Assembly: GCA_019119935.1 (NCBI GenBank) | Contig: DWWA01000016.1 | Coordinates: 36,505 to 100,504, forward strand | Direction of reading: 5' to 3' | Length of the DNA: 64,000 bases | Origin: Candidatus Ruthenibacterium merdavium | GTDB taxonomy: Bacteria; Bacillota; Clostridia; Oscillospirales; Ruminococcaceae | In this document: positions 17,106 to 26,034 of the stretch, piece after piece | Layout of the letters: each line of letters begins with the position of its first letter | Position numbering within the stretch: the first letter of the stretch is position 1 | The notes under the pieces: generated by a model | Told to the model about the DNA's origin: nothing | Databases searched by the model: none | The model's input: only the letters and a program-made list of their open reading frames with translations | Program-made: the position numbers and the translations under genes

Positions 17106-18194
17106 TTAATCCAAAAAGTCGCGCAGCTTTTTAGAGCGGCTGGGGTGACGAAGCTTTCTGAGCGCTTTGGCCTCAATTTGGCGAATACGCTCACGGGTCA
17201 CGTTAAACTCTTTACCCACTTCCTCCAACGTGCGAGGACGTCCATCCTCCAAACCAAAACGCAGGCGCAGCACCTTTTCCTCGCGCGGGGTCAGGCTTTG
17301 CAGCACGCCGGACAGCTGCTCTTTGAGCAAGGTATGGCTGGCGGCTTCTGCCGGCACGGGAGCATCCTCGTCGGGAATAAAATCGCCAAGATGGCTGTCT
17401 TCCTCTTCACCGATGGGGGTTTCCAAGCTCACGGGCTCTTGTGCCACACGCATAATCTCGCGCACCTTATCCACCGGCATATCCAATTCCAGCGCAATCT
17501 CATCAGCCGTCGGCTCATGGCCGTTTTTGTGCAGAAGCTGGCTGGAAATCTTTTTCACCTTATTGATGGTTTCCACCATATGCACCGGAATACGGATGGT
17601 GCGCGCTTGGTCTGCAATGGCACGGGTAATCGCCTGACGAATCCACCATGTTGCGTAGGTGGAGAATTTAAAGCCTTTTGTATGGTCAAACTTTTCCACG
17701 GCTTTAATCAGACCCAAGTTACCCTCTTGAATCAAATCCAAAAACTGCATTCCGCGGCCCACATAGCGCTTTGCAATGGAAACCACCAAACGCAGGTTTG
17801 CTTCGGACAAGCGCTGCTTTGCCTTTTCGCCTGCCGGGCCGCCCTCTTGAATACGGGTAGCCAGCGTGATTTCTTCCTCCGGGTTCAAAAGAGGAACACG
17901 GCCAATCTCTTTCAAATACACTTTTACAGGGTCGTCAATCGCGACGCCCTCTGCAGAAAGCGCGCTCTCCAAGGCATCTACATTGTCCTCAGTCAGCGTA
18001 AAGTCCTCCAAATCAAGGTCGGGCTCGTCGATCACTTCAATATTATTGGCTTCCAAGGTTTCATACAGTTTGTCCACAAAGTCCACTTCAAAGTTCATTT
18101 CCTCTAAAGCTTCATTGATCTCCTGTGTGGTCACCTTTTGATTCTTTTTCCCGGTTTCCAGCAATGCTGCAATCACATTCTTTTTATCGGACAT
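17106..18194 (-). CDS. rpoD: Primary RNA polymerase sigma factor SigA/RpoD
   Basis: The housekeeping sigma factor that directs RNA polymerase to TTGACA/TATAAT promoters. At 362 residues it is the short Firmicutes form. Visible blocks are region 1.2 ([16 protein letters not shown]), region 2.3-2.4 ([17 protein letters not shown]) and region 4.2 ([19 protein letters not shown]) at the C-terminus. It is the last gene of the dgt-dnaG-rpoD cluster, as in other Clostridia. The start ATG lies after AGGGGGATAAAAG. Its preferred promoter pattern agrees with promoters found elsewhere in the window. Confidence 0.98.
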   Translation of the reverse strand: MSDKKNVIAALLETGKKNQKVTTQEINEALEEMNFEVDFVDKLYETLEANNIEVIDEPDLDLEDFTLTEDNVDALESALSAEGVAIDDPVKVYLKEIGRVPLLNPEEEITLATRIQEGGPAGEKAKQRLSEANLRLVVSIAKRYVGRGMQFLDLIQEGNLGLIKAVEKFDHTKGFKFSTYATWWIRQAITRAIADQARTIRIPVHMVETINKVKKISSQLLHKNGHEPTADEIALELDMPVDKVREIMRVAQEPVSLETPIGEEEDSHLGDFIPDEDAPVPAEAASHTLLKEQLSGVLQSLTPREEKVLRLRFGLEDGRPRTLEEVGKEFNVTRERIRQIEAKALRKLRHPSRSKKLRDFLD

Positions 18195-18305
18195 ATTTCT
18201 TTTATCCCCCTGCTTGATTCAGTATTTTTTCATCGTCCTACCCGTCCCATGCGTCTGCTGTTGCCATTCGACACTGGAAAAGGAACGCTTTTTGATTTTC
18301 TTGTG

Positions 18306-20054
18306 TCATTTTTTGCTTTTCATCTGCTCGATATACATCGCCAGTTCCTCGGGCGTTTTGCCCGCCGCCTGCTTGCTCTGCGGCAAGCCGCTTTGAAGAC
18401 GCTCCAAATACATGCGCACATCTTCTTCCAAAATGGCAACTTCTGCATTGCGCGCTAAAATTCTTGCCATTTTTCCGACAACATCCGCCGGAAGAAACTG
18501 CGAAATCGTACCGAGCTCGATAAACCCGCCTTGGCGCTTTTGCTCCAAAACAGCGTGATATACCTGTGCCATTTCTTTGCTGACAAAATGCTCTTCTTTC
18601 AAAATTGGCTCCATGAGCGAAAGATGCTGTGGGTTTTTGAGCAGTGCCGCCATGAGCTGCTGCTCCGCATATTCCATGCCGGACACACGGCTGCCATCCT
18701 CCCCGTACGGCACGCGCACATCCGCCGCAACGCCTTCGCCGCGCAGGCGCATTTGGCGCTCTTTCCCCTCTTTTTTGCGCAAAGCGCGTGCGGTATTCTC
18801 AATCTGAGCCAAAATTGCCTGCTTTGATACATTCGTTTCCTCATGCAGACGGTCAGCGTAAACGTCGCGCTCGACAGGTGTTACCCTGCCGGCTAAAATC
18901 TGCGCCGCCGCGCGGATGTAGCTCACTCGCCCGTCGTCGCTTGTAATGTCAAAGCGCTCTTTCTGCTTCGCAAGTTCATACTCCAGTGCGTTGCTCGTGC
19001 CGTTTAACAGCATTTCCAGCCGGTCGCGCCCGTAGCGCTTCAAAAACTCGTCCGGGTCTTTTGCGCCGGGCAATTTGAGCACCGAGAGCTTGACAGGCGA
19101 ATTTTCAAACAGCTGAATGGCGCGCGCTGTTGCCTTTTGCCCCGCCTCGTCCGAGTCGTAGCACAGCACAACCTCCTGTGCATACTCGCCCAGCAGCTTC
19201 ACCTGTTCGGGCGTGAGCGCCGTGCCGCACGCGGCAACCGCTGTATCAAACCCCGCTTGATGCAGACTGATGACGTCCATGTACCCTTCACACAAAATCC
19301 AGCGGTGCTCTTTGCTTCGTTTTGCGACGTTCAAGCCGAAGATCGTGCGGCTTTTTTTATACAGCATGGTTTCGGGGCTGTTGATATATTTTGGCTTTTC
19401 GTCGCCCATGTTTCTTCCGCCAAACGCGATCACATTCCCTCGCACATCAAATATCGGCACCATGACGCGATTGCGGAATACATCGTATAATCCGCCTTTC
19501 TGGCTTCGTTTGACAAGCCCGGAGTCAAGCATTTCCTCTTCGGTATAGCCGAGCTTTTTCAGGTGCTGGAGCATTGCGGTAAAGCTGTCGGGTGCATAGC
19601 CGAGGCCAAAGCGCTTCACCGTCGCCGCCGAAAGGCCGCGCTCTCCCATCCAGTAACGCCGCGCCGCAAGCCCGCTTTCTTCGTTTAAGCATTGAAAGAA
19701 AAAACGCGCCGCGTCTTTATTGATTCCCGTTAACCGGCTCCGCTTTTTCCCCGCTTCGTCGCTTTCTTGGGGAAGCGGCATCCCTGCACGCGAAGCCAGC
19801 AGTTTGACGGCTTCGGGATAATCTAAATTGTTGATTTTCTTCACAAAGGAAATCACGTCGCCGCCCGCGCCGCATCCGAAACAATAGAACGACTGGGTTT
19901 CCGGATAAATATGAAACGACGGTGTTTTCTCGTTGTGAAAGGGACAAAGGCCGGTATATGTCCGCCCGCGGTGGCGCAGCTGCATATAACCTTGCGCAAC
20001 ATCCACTAAGTCGACTCTTTGCAGCAATTCGTAGATATAATCCTGCGGAATCAC
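18306..20054 (-). CDS. dnaG: DNA primase
   Basis: Synthesises RNA primers at the replication fork and interacts with the replicative helicase. Numbering from the GTG at 20054, the CHC2 zinc finger is C37, H40, C58, C61. The TOPRIM core shows EGYMDVISL and VVLCYDSDEAG with the metal-binding acidic residues, and a helicase-binding C-terminal region follows. In-frame ATGs lie upstream (20075), but they overlap the AAAGGGGG that sits seven bases before the GTG, so the GTG is the likely start. It is placed between dgt and rpoD. About 582 residues, the usual length. Confidence 0.97.
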   Translation of the reverse strand: MIPQDYIYELLQRVDLVDVAQGYMQLRHRGRTYTGLCPFHNEKTPSFHIYPETQSFYCFGCGAGGDVISFVKKINNLDYPEAVKLLASRAGMPLPQESDEAGKKRSRLTGINKDAARFFFQCLNEESGLAARRYWMGERGLSAATVKRFGLGYAPDSFTAMLQHLKKLGYTEEEMLDSGLVKRSQKGGLYDVFRNRVMVPIFDVRGNVIAFGGRNMGDEKPKYINSPETMLYKKSRTIFGLNVAKRSKEHRWILCEGYMDVISLHQAGFDTAVAACGTALTPEQVKLLGEYAQEVVLCYDSDEAGQKATARAIQLFENSPVKLSVLKLPGAKDPDEFLKRYGRDRLEMLLNGTSNALEYELAKQKERFDITSDDGRVSYIRAAAQILAGRVTPVERDVYADRLHEETNVSKQAILAQIENTARALRKKEGKERQMRLRGEGVAADVRVPYGEDGSRVSGMEYAEQQLMAALLKNPQHLSLMEPILKEEHFVSKEMAQVYHAVLEQKRQGGFIELGTISQFLPADVVGKMARILARNAEVAILEEDVRMYLERLQSGLPQSKQAAGKTPEELAMYIEQMKSKK

Positions 20055-20098
20055 GGCCTTTCCCCCTTTCATCATTTTTAGAACATATTCACACGCCG

Positions 20099-21097
20099 TT
20101 AAAGCACCGCCCAGCGCTTTGGCACAAACAGTTCTTCATACAGGCGCACTGCGTAGGCGTCGCTCATACCGGAAATAAAATCCGTCACGGCGCACTCCAC
20201 TCCTTGGTCATACAAAATATATAAATACCCCTGCGGCATTTGCATCGGGTGCTCGCAAAAATATTCGTATAAATCTGCGACCAGCTTTTCTACCTTTTTT
20301 TCCTCGTGCTTTGCACGCTCATCCACATAAAGTGTGCTGTATAAAAAAGCATGAAGCGCTTCGTACGCCTGCTGCACCTCCGACGACATCGCAATCACGC
20401 CGTCACTGTTTTCAACCAAGCTTGATACCAGCGTCGCGATACGCGCCGACTTCGTATTGCCCAGCACACGCACAATGTCGGCCGGCAGGCATTCAATCGA
20501 AAAAACACCTGCTTTTACGCCGTCTTCCATATCGTGATTCATATAAGCGATGCGGTCAGCATAACGCACAATGCACCCTTCCGGCGTCATGGGAAGCGTT
20601 CCTTTTGTATGGTGCGCGATGCCGTCCAGCACCTCAGCGCATAAATTCAGCCCCTGTCCGTTCTTTTCCAGCACTTGCAGCACACGCACGCTCTGCTGAT
20701 AATGCCGAAATCCTTGCGGGCTCAAACGGTTCAGGGCACGCTCCCCGGCATGGCCGAAAGGCGTATGCCCCACATCATGGCCCAGCGCAATCGCCTCGGT
20801 TAAATCCTCATTCAAGCGAAGCCCCCGCGCAGCCGTGCGCGCAATTTGGCTCACTTCCAGCGTGTGGGTCAGCCGAGTGCGGTAGTGATCGCCTTCGGGG
20901 CACAAAAACACTTGCGTTTTCTGCTTCAAGCGGCGAAAGGCACGCGAGTGCAAAATGCGGTCGCGGTCGCGCTGAAAGCAAGTTCGCATCGGGCAAGGCG
21001 CTTCTTGGCGCGCTCTGCCTGCGCTGTTGTCGCTGAAGGTCGCCCAATCGCACAAAATATTTCGTTCGATCTGTTCAATCCTCTCGCGCACTGTCAT
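20099..21097 (-). CDS. dgt: dGTP triphosphohydrolase, HD superfamily
   Basis: Splits dGTP to deoxyguanosine and triphosphate, or acts on other dNTPs as related HD enzymes do. The metal-binding HD residues are visible in LTHTLEVSQ (first His) and ALGHDVGHTPFGHAGE (HD pair and second His), and LHSRAFRRLKQKTQVF is the conserved N-terminal block. At 332 residues it is the usual length for the type that precedes dnaG in Clostridia. The gap to dnaG is 44 bases, consistent with an operon. Confidence 0.95.
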   Translation of the reverse strand: MTVRERIEQIERNILCDWATFSDNSAGRARQEAPCPMRTCFQRDRDRILHSRAFRRLKQKTQVFLCPEGDHYRTRLTHTLEVSQIARTAARGLRLNEDLTEAIALGHDVGHTPFGHAGERALNRLSPQGFRHYQQSVRVLQVLEKNGQGLNLCAEVLDGIAHHTKGTLPMTPEGCIVRYADRIAYMNHDMEDGVKAGVFSIECLPADIVRVLGNTKSARIATLVSSLVENSDGVIAMSSEVQQAYEALHAFLYSTLYVDERAKHEEKKVEKLVADLYEYFCEHPMQMPQGYLYILYDQGVECAVTDFISGMSDAYAVRLYEELFVPKRWAVL

Positions 21098-21368
21098 GGC
21101 TCTTCACCGCACTTTCCAAAGCGTGTTCACCTGAGAAACATCCTTGAGTCATCCATCGCCAAAGTTTGCCATATATTAGGCCGATTTCGCCAAACCCAAT
21201 TGAAAATGCCAAGTGTTTCACTCATTCAAAACGCTTTTTAATGGCTTTATTTAATATATACGACAAAGCGCCCAAAATTCCTTTGTAAAATTTGTGAAAA
21301 ATATTTTATTTTTATTTTGCACGGCTCCTGCCGCGTGCAAAGAATCTCAAATAAAACCTTTTTTTGCC

Positions 21369-21989
21369 TTAAAACGGCGCATGAAAAGGTTTTGAAAGCG
21401 TCAAATCGGGATTTCCGCGGCAAAACTCAACTGCTTTTGCCTGAAAGGCCTCGGCATGTTCTGCCAGCATCAAAAACGGCAGACACACCTCCTGCCCGAA
21501 TTCAGCTTCCTGCACCTGCGCACCGCACTCCGCCAAGAGCTTTGCAGCCGTTTCGTACTGTGCATAACTCACACGCCACCGGCCCTGCACACAAACACTC
21601 ACTGTAACAACACACGCCGCGGCAATGGCGGCATTCGCCGCCTGCGTATAAGCGCGCACCAAACCGCCCGTTCCGAGAAGCGTTCCGCCAAAATAGCGCG
21701 TTGTGACAATAATGCAGTCCGTCAAACCCGCGTGACGAATCGCATCCAGTGTCGGCAAACCCGATGTTTTCTGCGGCTCTCCGTCGTCGGAGTACCGCAT
21801 GCGGCTGCCTTCGCGCAGTAAGTAAGCGTATACATTGTGATTTGCAGTGCGATGTTTTGCGCGCACCGACTCCAAAAAGGCCAGTGCCTTCTCCTCGGTG
21901 TCCGCAAACGCGATATGTCCGATGAACCGCGACTTTTTCTCTTCAATTTCGGCAGAGGCTTGTCCGCTGATTGTCCGATATTCTTCCAT
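21369..21989 (-). CDS. yigZ: YigZ/IMPACT family protein (UPF0029)
   Basis: A 206-residue protein with an N-terminal IMPACT domain (KKSRFIGHIAFADTEEKAL and the SDDGEPQKTSGLP signature, then TRYFGGTLLGTGGLVRAY) and a small C-terminal ferredoxin-like domain. The family is linked to translation-related regulation, but its biochemical role is not established. AGGGAGGG precedes the ATG. It is not clearly part of an operon. The 270 bases upstream to dgt hold no gene I can support. Confidence 0.95.
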   Translation of the reverse strand: MEEYRTISGQASAEIEEKKSRFIGHIAFADTEEKALAFLESVRAKHRTANHNVYAYLLREGSRMRYSDDGEPQKTSGLPTLDAIRHAGLTDCIIVTTRYFGGTLLGTGGLVRAYTQAANAAIAAACVVTVSVCVQGRWRVSYAQYETAAKLLAECGAQVQEAEFGQEVCLPFLMLAEHAEAFQAKAVEFCRGNPDLTLSKPFHAPF

Positions 21990-22057
21990 CGGCGCGCCAC
22001 TCCCTCCCTGTTTTGCTCAAACATCGTTTGCTCATTCAGAGCTTTCAACAAAGCGAA

Positions 22058-22084
22058 AAAAGGGCGGTTCGACAACCGCCCTTT
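22058..22084 (-). terminator. Rho-independent terminator after rpmE
   Basis: Perfect 12-base arms at 22058-22069 and 22073-22084 around a short loop, with T-run on the minus strand. Confidence 0.85.
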
Positions 22085-22095
22085 TCGACATTGCA

Positions 22096-22296
22096 TTATT
22101 TCATGTTGAAACGCTTCTTGAAGCGATCCACGCGTCCGCCTGTATCAACCAGCTTCTGCTTGCCGGTGTAGAACGGATGGCACTTGTTGCAAACCTCAAC
22201 GTGGATGTCACCACGGGTGGAACGAGTTTTGATCTCGTTGCCGCATGCACAAGTGATCGTGGTTTCCTCGTACTTCGGATGGATGCCTTCTCTCAC
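22096..22296 (-). CDS. rpmE: 50S ribosomal protein L31, zinc-binding form
   Basis: A 66-residue large-subunit ribosomal protein. The Cys residues C16, C18, C37 and C40 (TCACGNE and CNKCHPF) mark the zinc-binding L31 type rather than the zinc-free paralogue made under zinc starvation. The start is a GTG at 22296 preceded by AGAGGTG. A monocistronic unit with its own promoter, a structured leader of about 130 bases and a terminator. Confidence 0.98.
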   Translation of the reverse strand: MREGIHPKYEETTITCACGNEIKTRSTRGDIHVEVCNKCHPFYTGKQKLVDTGGRVDRFKKRFNMK

Positions 22297-22426
22297 TTTG
22301 GTTCACCTCTTTCTGGTTTTGACTCAAGGGGCCATGCTTTATACATGCGCCCATCACAACCTTCTAAATGGAGGCTACCAGCATGCGCCATCCTGTGCGC
22401 ATGGAGCAGCCATCGGAACGATTGCT
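22297..22426 (-). promoter_or_regulatory. Structured rpmE leader (L31-type autoregulation candidate)
   Basis: Between the predicted start near 22426 and the L31 gene, three inverted repeats are visible on the minus strand: GGAGCA...TGCTCC, ATGCGC...GCGCAT and a GGGC...GCCCC pair. L31 leaders bound by L31 are known in several phyla including Firmicutes; assignment to such a class here is an inference from position and folding. Confidence 0.4.
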
Positions 22427-22432
22427 CCGTAC

Positions 22433-22461
22433 ATTATAGCACAGCTTTTCCGTCTTCGCAA
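22433..22461 (-). promoter_or_regulatory. SigA promoter for rpmE
   Basis: Minus-strand TTGCGA (22456-22461), 17-base spacer and consensus TATAAT (22433-22438). Confidence 0.7.
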
Positions 22462-22498
22462 GCGTTTTTCAAAATTTTCCTGTAAAAGTGCCGTTTTC

Positions 22499-24181
22499 TT
22501 ATTTCAGCAAAGGCGCAACAGCATTTTCCAGCGCCTGCTGACGCTCTTTGGCTTCGTTCAGGTTCTCGCCGCGCGTGGTGAAATAAGTTTTAATTTTCGG
22601 CTCAGTGCCGGACGGACGCACAATCACGCTCTCGCCGCTCTCCAGTGCATAGACCAGCACGTTCGCGGCAGGCAAGCCCGTCTGCTCGGAGTTTTCGTAG
22701 TCAGTGGCGCTCTTCACCTTTTGCCCTGCCAGTTCTGCGGGCGGGTTTTGGCGCAGATGCGCCATAATGCCGCGCATGGTTTCCATGCCGCTCAAGCCGG
22801 GGAACTCGTAGCTTTTTACCACGTTCAGATAACGGCCGTATTCCTGATAAATGCGCTCCATTTCGCGCTTAATGGAAGAACCGATGCTCCGGTAATACGC
22901 CGCCATTTCGCAAATCAGCATAGAACCGACCACGGCGTCCTTATCGCGCACATAACTGCCTGCCAAATAACCGTAGCTTTCTTCAAAGCCAAAGATAAAG
23001 CGGTTTTCCTGTCCCACAGCCTCCAGCTGTGCAATCTGGTCGCCAATCCACTTAAAGCCCGTCAGCACATTGCGGCACTCTACGCCATAATGCACGGCAA
23101 CGGCGTCCGCCAGCTGGGTAGACACAAGCGATTTCACGCAAACCGGGTCTTTCGGCATGGTGCCTGCTTCCAAACGTGCCTTGCAAATGTAGTCTAAAAG
23201 CAATACACCCACTTCGTTTCCGCTCAAAAGCTCGTAGCTGCCGTCGTCACAGCGCACTGCAATGCCCACGCGGTCAGCGTCCGGATCGGTGGCAAGCATT
23301 AAGTCAGCGTTTGTTTTTTCCGCCAGCTCCAAGCCCAGCGCCAGCGCCTCACGGATTTCCGGGTTGGGATACGGGCATGTCGGGAAATGGCCATCCGGCT
23401 TTTCCTGTTCAGGCACGACGGTAATATCTGTGATGCCGATGTCTTTCAGCACGCGCATCACAGGCACTAAGCCGGAGCCGTTCAGCGGGCTGTACACCAG
23501 CTTGAGCCCAGCGTCCGCACAAAGGCCGGGACGAACGCTGCAAGCCTTAATCGCGTCATAAAGCGCCTCACAGCAGTCATCGCCGACATATTCAATCAGC
23601 CCCTGCTCCAGCCCCGCGTCAAATTCCATACGCTGTGCGCCGGTCAGCACGTCAATCTTCTGAATTTCGTCATAAACCACGGCGGCGGCCTCATCCGTCA
23701 GCTGGCAGCCGTCCGGCCCGTAAGCTTTATAGCCGTTATATTTCGCAGGATTGTGGCTGGCTGTCACCATAATACCCGCATTACATTTATAGTAGCGCGT
23801 GGCAAAGCTCAGCGCAGGAACAGGCATCAGCGCGCGGTAAATGCGCACATGAATCCCGTTTGCCGCCAATACACAAGCAGCCTCTTTTGCGAACACATCA
23901 CTTTTCAAGCGGCTGTCATAGCTGATGGCAACAGTCTGACTGCCGCCCTGCGTTTTCACCCAGTTGGCAAGCCCCTGTGTTGCCTGACGCACGACATAAA
24001 TATTCATTCGGTTGGTTCCCGCGCCCAAAACACCTCGCAAGCCCGCTGTTCCAAAGCTGAGGCTGGCGGCAAAGCGCTCTTTGATCTCCTCGTCTGCTCC
24101 CTGAATGCTCACAAGCTCCGGCCGAAGGTCGGCGTCCTGCAAATCGGCTGCTAGCCAGCGCTCATACTCGTTTTGATACAT
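22499..24181 (-). CDS. pgcA: Phosphoglucomutase/phosphomannomutase
   Basis: Interconverts glucose-1-phosphate and glucose-6-phosphate for cell-wall and glycogen-type precursors. The phosphoserine loop is TASHNPAKYNGYKAYG (Ser phosphorylated in the cycle), metal binding is ATDPDADRVG, sugar binding is GFEESYGYL and phosphate binding is IVRPSGTEPKIK. At 560 residues it matches PgcA-type enzymes of Firmicutes. The ATG at 24181 follows a modest GCAGGTG site. It is divergent from comM. The predicted mRNA begins with a perfect short hairpin (24298-24317). Confidence 0.96.
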   Translation of the reverse strand: MYQNEYERWLAADLQDADLRPELVSIQGADEEIKERFAASLSFGTAGLRGVLGAGTNRMNIYVVRQATQGLANWVKTQGGSQTVAISYDSRLKSDVFAKEAACVLAANGIHVRIYRALMPVPALSFATRYYKCNAGIMVTASHNPAKYNGYKAYGPDGCQLTDEAAAVVYDEIQKIDVLTGAQRMEFDAGLEQGLIEYVGDDCCEALYDAIKACSVRPGLCADAGLKLVYSPLNGSGLVPVMRVLKDIGITDITVVPEQEKPDGHFPTCPYPNPEIREALALGLELAEKTNADLMLATDPDADRVGIAVRCDDGSYELLSGNEVGVLLLDYICKARLEAGTMPKDPVCVKSLVSTQLADAVAVHYGVECRNVLTGFKWIGDQIAQLEAVGQENRFIFGFEESYGYLAGSYVRDKDAVVGSMLICEMAAYYRSIGSSIKREMERIYQEYGRYLNVVKSYEFPGLSGMETMRGIMAHLRQNPPAELAGQKVKSATDYENSEQTGLPAANVLVYALESGESVIVRPSGTEPKIKTYFTTRGENLNEAKERQQALENAVAPLLK

Positions 24182-24323
24182 TCAACAAACACCTGCTTTC
24201 CTCAAGATCATGCTGCAAACAGCTTCCAGCCCTCAGGTTCTTCCGCCATTCGCATTTGCGGTTTCCGCTTTCCGAAAGCCTTCAGCTGTCACACACCAAA
24301 GAGAGCCCGCTCTCTTTCTTTTT

Positions 24324-24352
24324 ATGATACCTGTTTGAAGAAATCTTGTCAA
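24324..24352 (-). promoter_or_regulatory. SigA promoter for pgcA
   Basis: Minus-strand TTGACA (24347-24352), 17-base spacer and TATCAT (24324-24329). The start would be near 24317, where AAAGAGAG...CTCTCTTT forms a 5' hairpin. Back-to-back with the comM promoter. Confidence 0.72.
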
Positions 24353-24359
24353 TTCAATC

Positions 24360-24388
24360 TTGCCGAAAAGTTGCTGTAAGGTTATACT
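24360..24388 (+). promoter_or_regulatory. SigA promoter for comM
   Basis: TTGCCG (24360-24365), 17-base spacer and TATACT (24383-24388), about 35 bases before the ATG. Confidence 0.65.
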
Positions 24389-24427
24389 TAAAAAGTACTG
24401 CAAAATTCAGACAAAAAAGGAGCTTTT

Positions 24428-25951
24428 ATGTTTGCCGAAGTTCACAGCTTAGGCGTTCACACGCTGGACGGCTTTTGCGTTCGCGTAGAAGCCGACATCA
24501 GTTCCGGCCTGCCGCAGTTTTGTGTCGTAGGTTTGCCGGACAGCGCCGTAAAAGAATCTTCTGAGCGCGTTCACAGCGCCATCAAAAACCTTGGGTTTAC
24601 TTACCCTGTCAGCCGCATTACCGTCAACTTATCCCCGGCGGACATTCGCAAAACCGGCCCGGTGTATGATTTGCCGATTTTTCTCGCTCTGCTTTGCGCA
24701 GACGGCCAGCTGCCCGCCGTTCCAAAAAGCAGCGCCTTTATCGGGGAGCTTTCTTTAGACGGCGCGGTGCGCGGGGTTGCAGGCGTACTGCCCATGGCCA
24801 TCGCCGCGCATGAGGCCGGCATTGAGTGCCTGTTCGTTCCCGCAGAAAACGCCGCCGAAGCCGCCGTGGTTGACTCACTGTGCATTTACGCCGTTTCCGA
24901 TGCCCGGCAAGTCGTCGACCACCTGCGCGGCAAAGCACCTCTTTCCCCGTATACCCCTGCACCCTTTACGGATGCGGATACACTCGACGGGCAGGATTTT
25001 TCCGACGTGCGGGGCCAGCCGGAAGCGCGCCGCGCCATGGAAATTGCAGCGGCAGGCGGTCACAATCTGCTGTTGATCGGTCCGCCGGGAACCGGAAAAT
25101 CGATGCTTGCCAAGCGAATGCCCGGTATTTTGCCGCGCATGACGCGCGAAGAAGCCATGGAAACAAGCCGCATTTATTCCGTGGCAGGCATGCTGCCCAA
25201 AGGGCGCGGCCTTTTGGAGCAGCGCCCTTTCCGCGCCCCGCACCACTCTGTCAGCGCTACCGCACTGGCGGGCGGCGGAACCATTCCGCGCCCCGGCGAG
25301 GTCAGCTTGGCACATCACGGTGTTTTGTTTTTAGATGAATTGCCGGAGTTCAGCCGCCTTGCGCTCGAAATTCTGCGCCAGCCGCTCGAAGACGGCAAAG
25401 TTACCATCAGCCGCGTTTCCGGCTCGGCTTCGTTCCCTTGTGAAATCATGCTGGTGGCGGCGATGAACCCCTGCCCGTGCGGCTATTACGGCCATCCGAC
25501 GCGTCAATGCACCTGTAATCAGCATGCGATTGACCGCTACTTACAACGCATTTCCGGGCCTTTGTTGGATCGCATTGATCTGCATGTAGAAGTAGCGCCC
25601 GTTGGATACGAGGAGCTTTCCGGAACCGAGCAAAGCGAAAGCAGCGCCGCCATTTTAAGCCGCGTGCAAAAAGCGCGTGCCTTGCAGGAAACACGCTATC
25701 AAGGGCTGGGCTTTGCCTGCAACGCGCGGCTGTCCAGCAGTGCACTGCGCAAATACTGCCGTCTTGCGCCTGATGCCGAGGCCATGTTCCGGCGCGTGTT
25801 TGACAACATGGGCTTATCCGCCCGTGCGTATGACCGCATTTTAAAAGTCAGCCGAACGATTGCCGACCTCGCGGGAAGCGACCGCATTGAAACCGAGCAT
25901 CTCAGCGAAGCCATTCAGTACCGCACTCTGGACCGAAAATATTGGTTTTAA
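24428..25951 (+). CDS. comM: YifB/ComM family Mg-chelatase-like AAA+ ATPase
   Basis: A hexameric AAA+ helicase of the ComM type, known in naturally competent bacteria to promote branch migration during integration of taken-up DNA. The N-terminal ChlI-like domain (LPQFCVVGLPDSAVKES) is followed by Walker A GPPGTGKSML and Walker B LFLDELPEF. CPCGYYGHPTRQCTC carries the conserved cysteines, and a C-terminal Mg_chelatase_C region has LSARAYDRILKVSRTIADL. The 507 residues match the full family length. AAAAGGAG precedes the ATG. It is common in Clostridia, where the role is less certain. Confidence 0.95.
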   Translation: MFAEVHSLGVHTLDGFCVRVEADISSGLPQFCVVGLPDSAVKESSERVHSAIKNLGFTYPVSRITVNLSPADIRKTGPVYDLPIFLALLCADGQLPAVPKSSAFIGELSLDGAVRGVAGVLPMAIAAHEAGIECLFVPAENAAEAAVVDSLCIYAVSDARQVVDHLRGKAPLSPYTPAPFTDADTLDGQDFSDVRGQPEARRAMEIAAAGGHNLLLIGPPGTGKSMLAKRMPGILPRMTREEAMETSRIYSVAGMLPKGRGLLEQRPFRAPHHSVSATALAGGGTIPRPGEVSLAHHGVLFLDELPEFSRLALEILRQPLEDGKVTISRVSGSASFPCEIMLVAAMNPCPCGYYGHPTRQCTCNQHAIDRYLQRISGPLLDRIDLHVEVAPVGYEELSGTEQSESSAAILSRVQKARALQETRYQGLGFACNARLSSSALRKYCRLAPDAEAMFRRVFDNMGLSARAYDRILKVSRTIADLAGSDRIETEHLSEAIQYRTLDRKYWF

Positions 25952-25955
25952 CGCC

Positions 25956-25997
25956 AAAGCCCCCACGCACCCTGCCGGGTGCGTGGGGGCTTTTTGT
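25956..25997. terminator. Strong terminator between comM and the MFS gene
   Basis: Perfect 17-base arms, 25956-25972 and 25977-25993, around TGCC, with T-runs on both strands. It serves the convergent genes. Confidence 0.9.
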
Positions 25998-26034
25998 TCA
26001 TCTCCTAGGGGCTTTCCGAAAACAAAGAAGCGCC

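Noticed and set aside
17145..18107. 320-codon open frame antisense to rpoD
   Set aside because: Mirror of rpoD codon structure; no recognisable domain and no ribosome site. rpoD is certain.
22184..23197. 337-codon open frame antisense to pgcA and rpmE
   Set aside because: Overlaps two clear genes and shows no protein-like motif.
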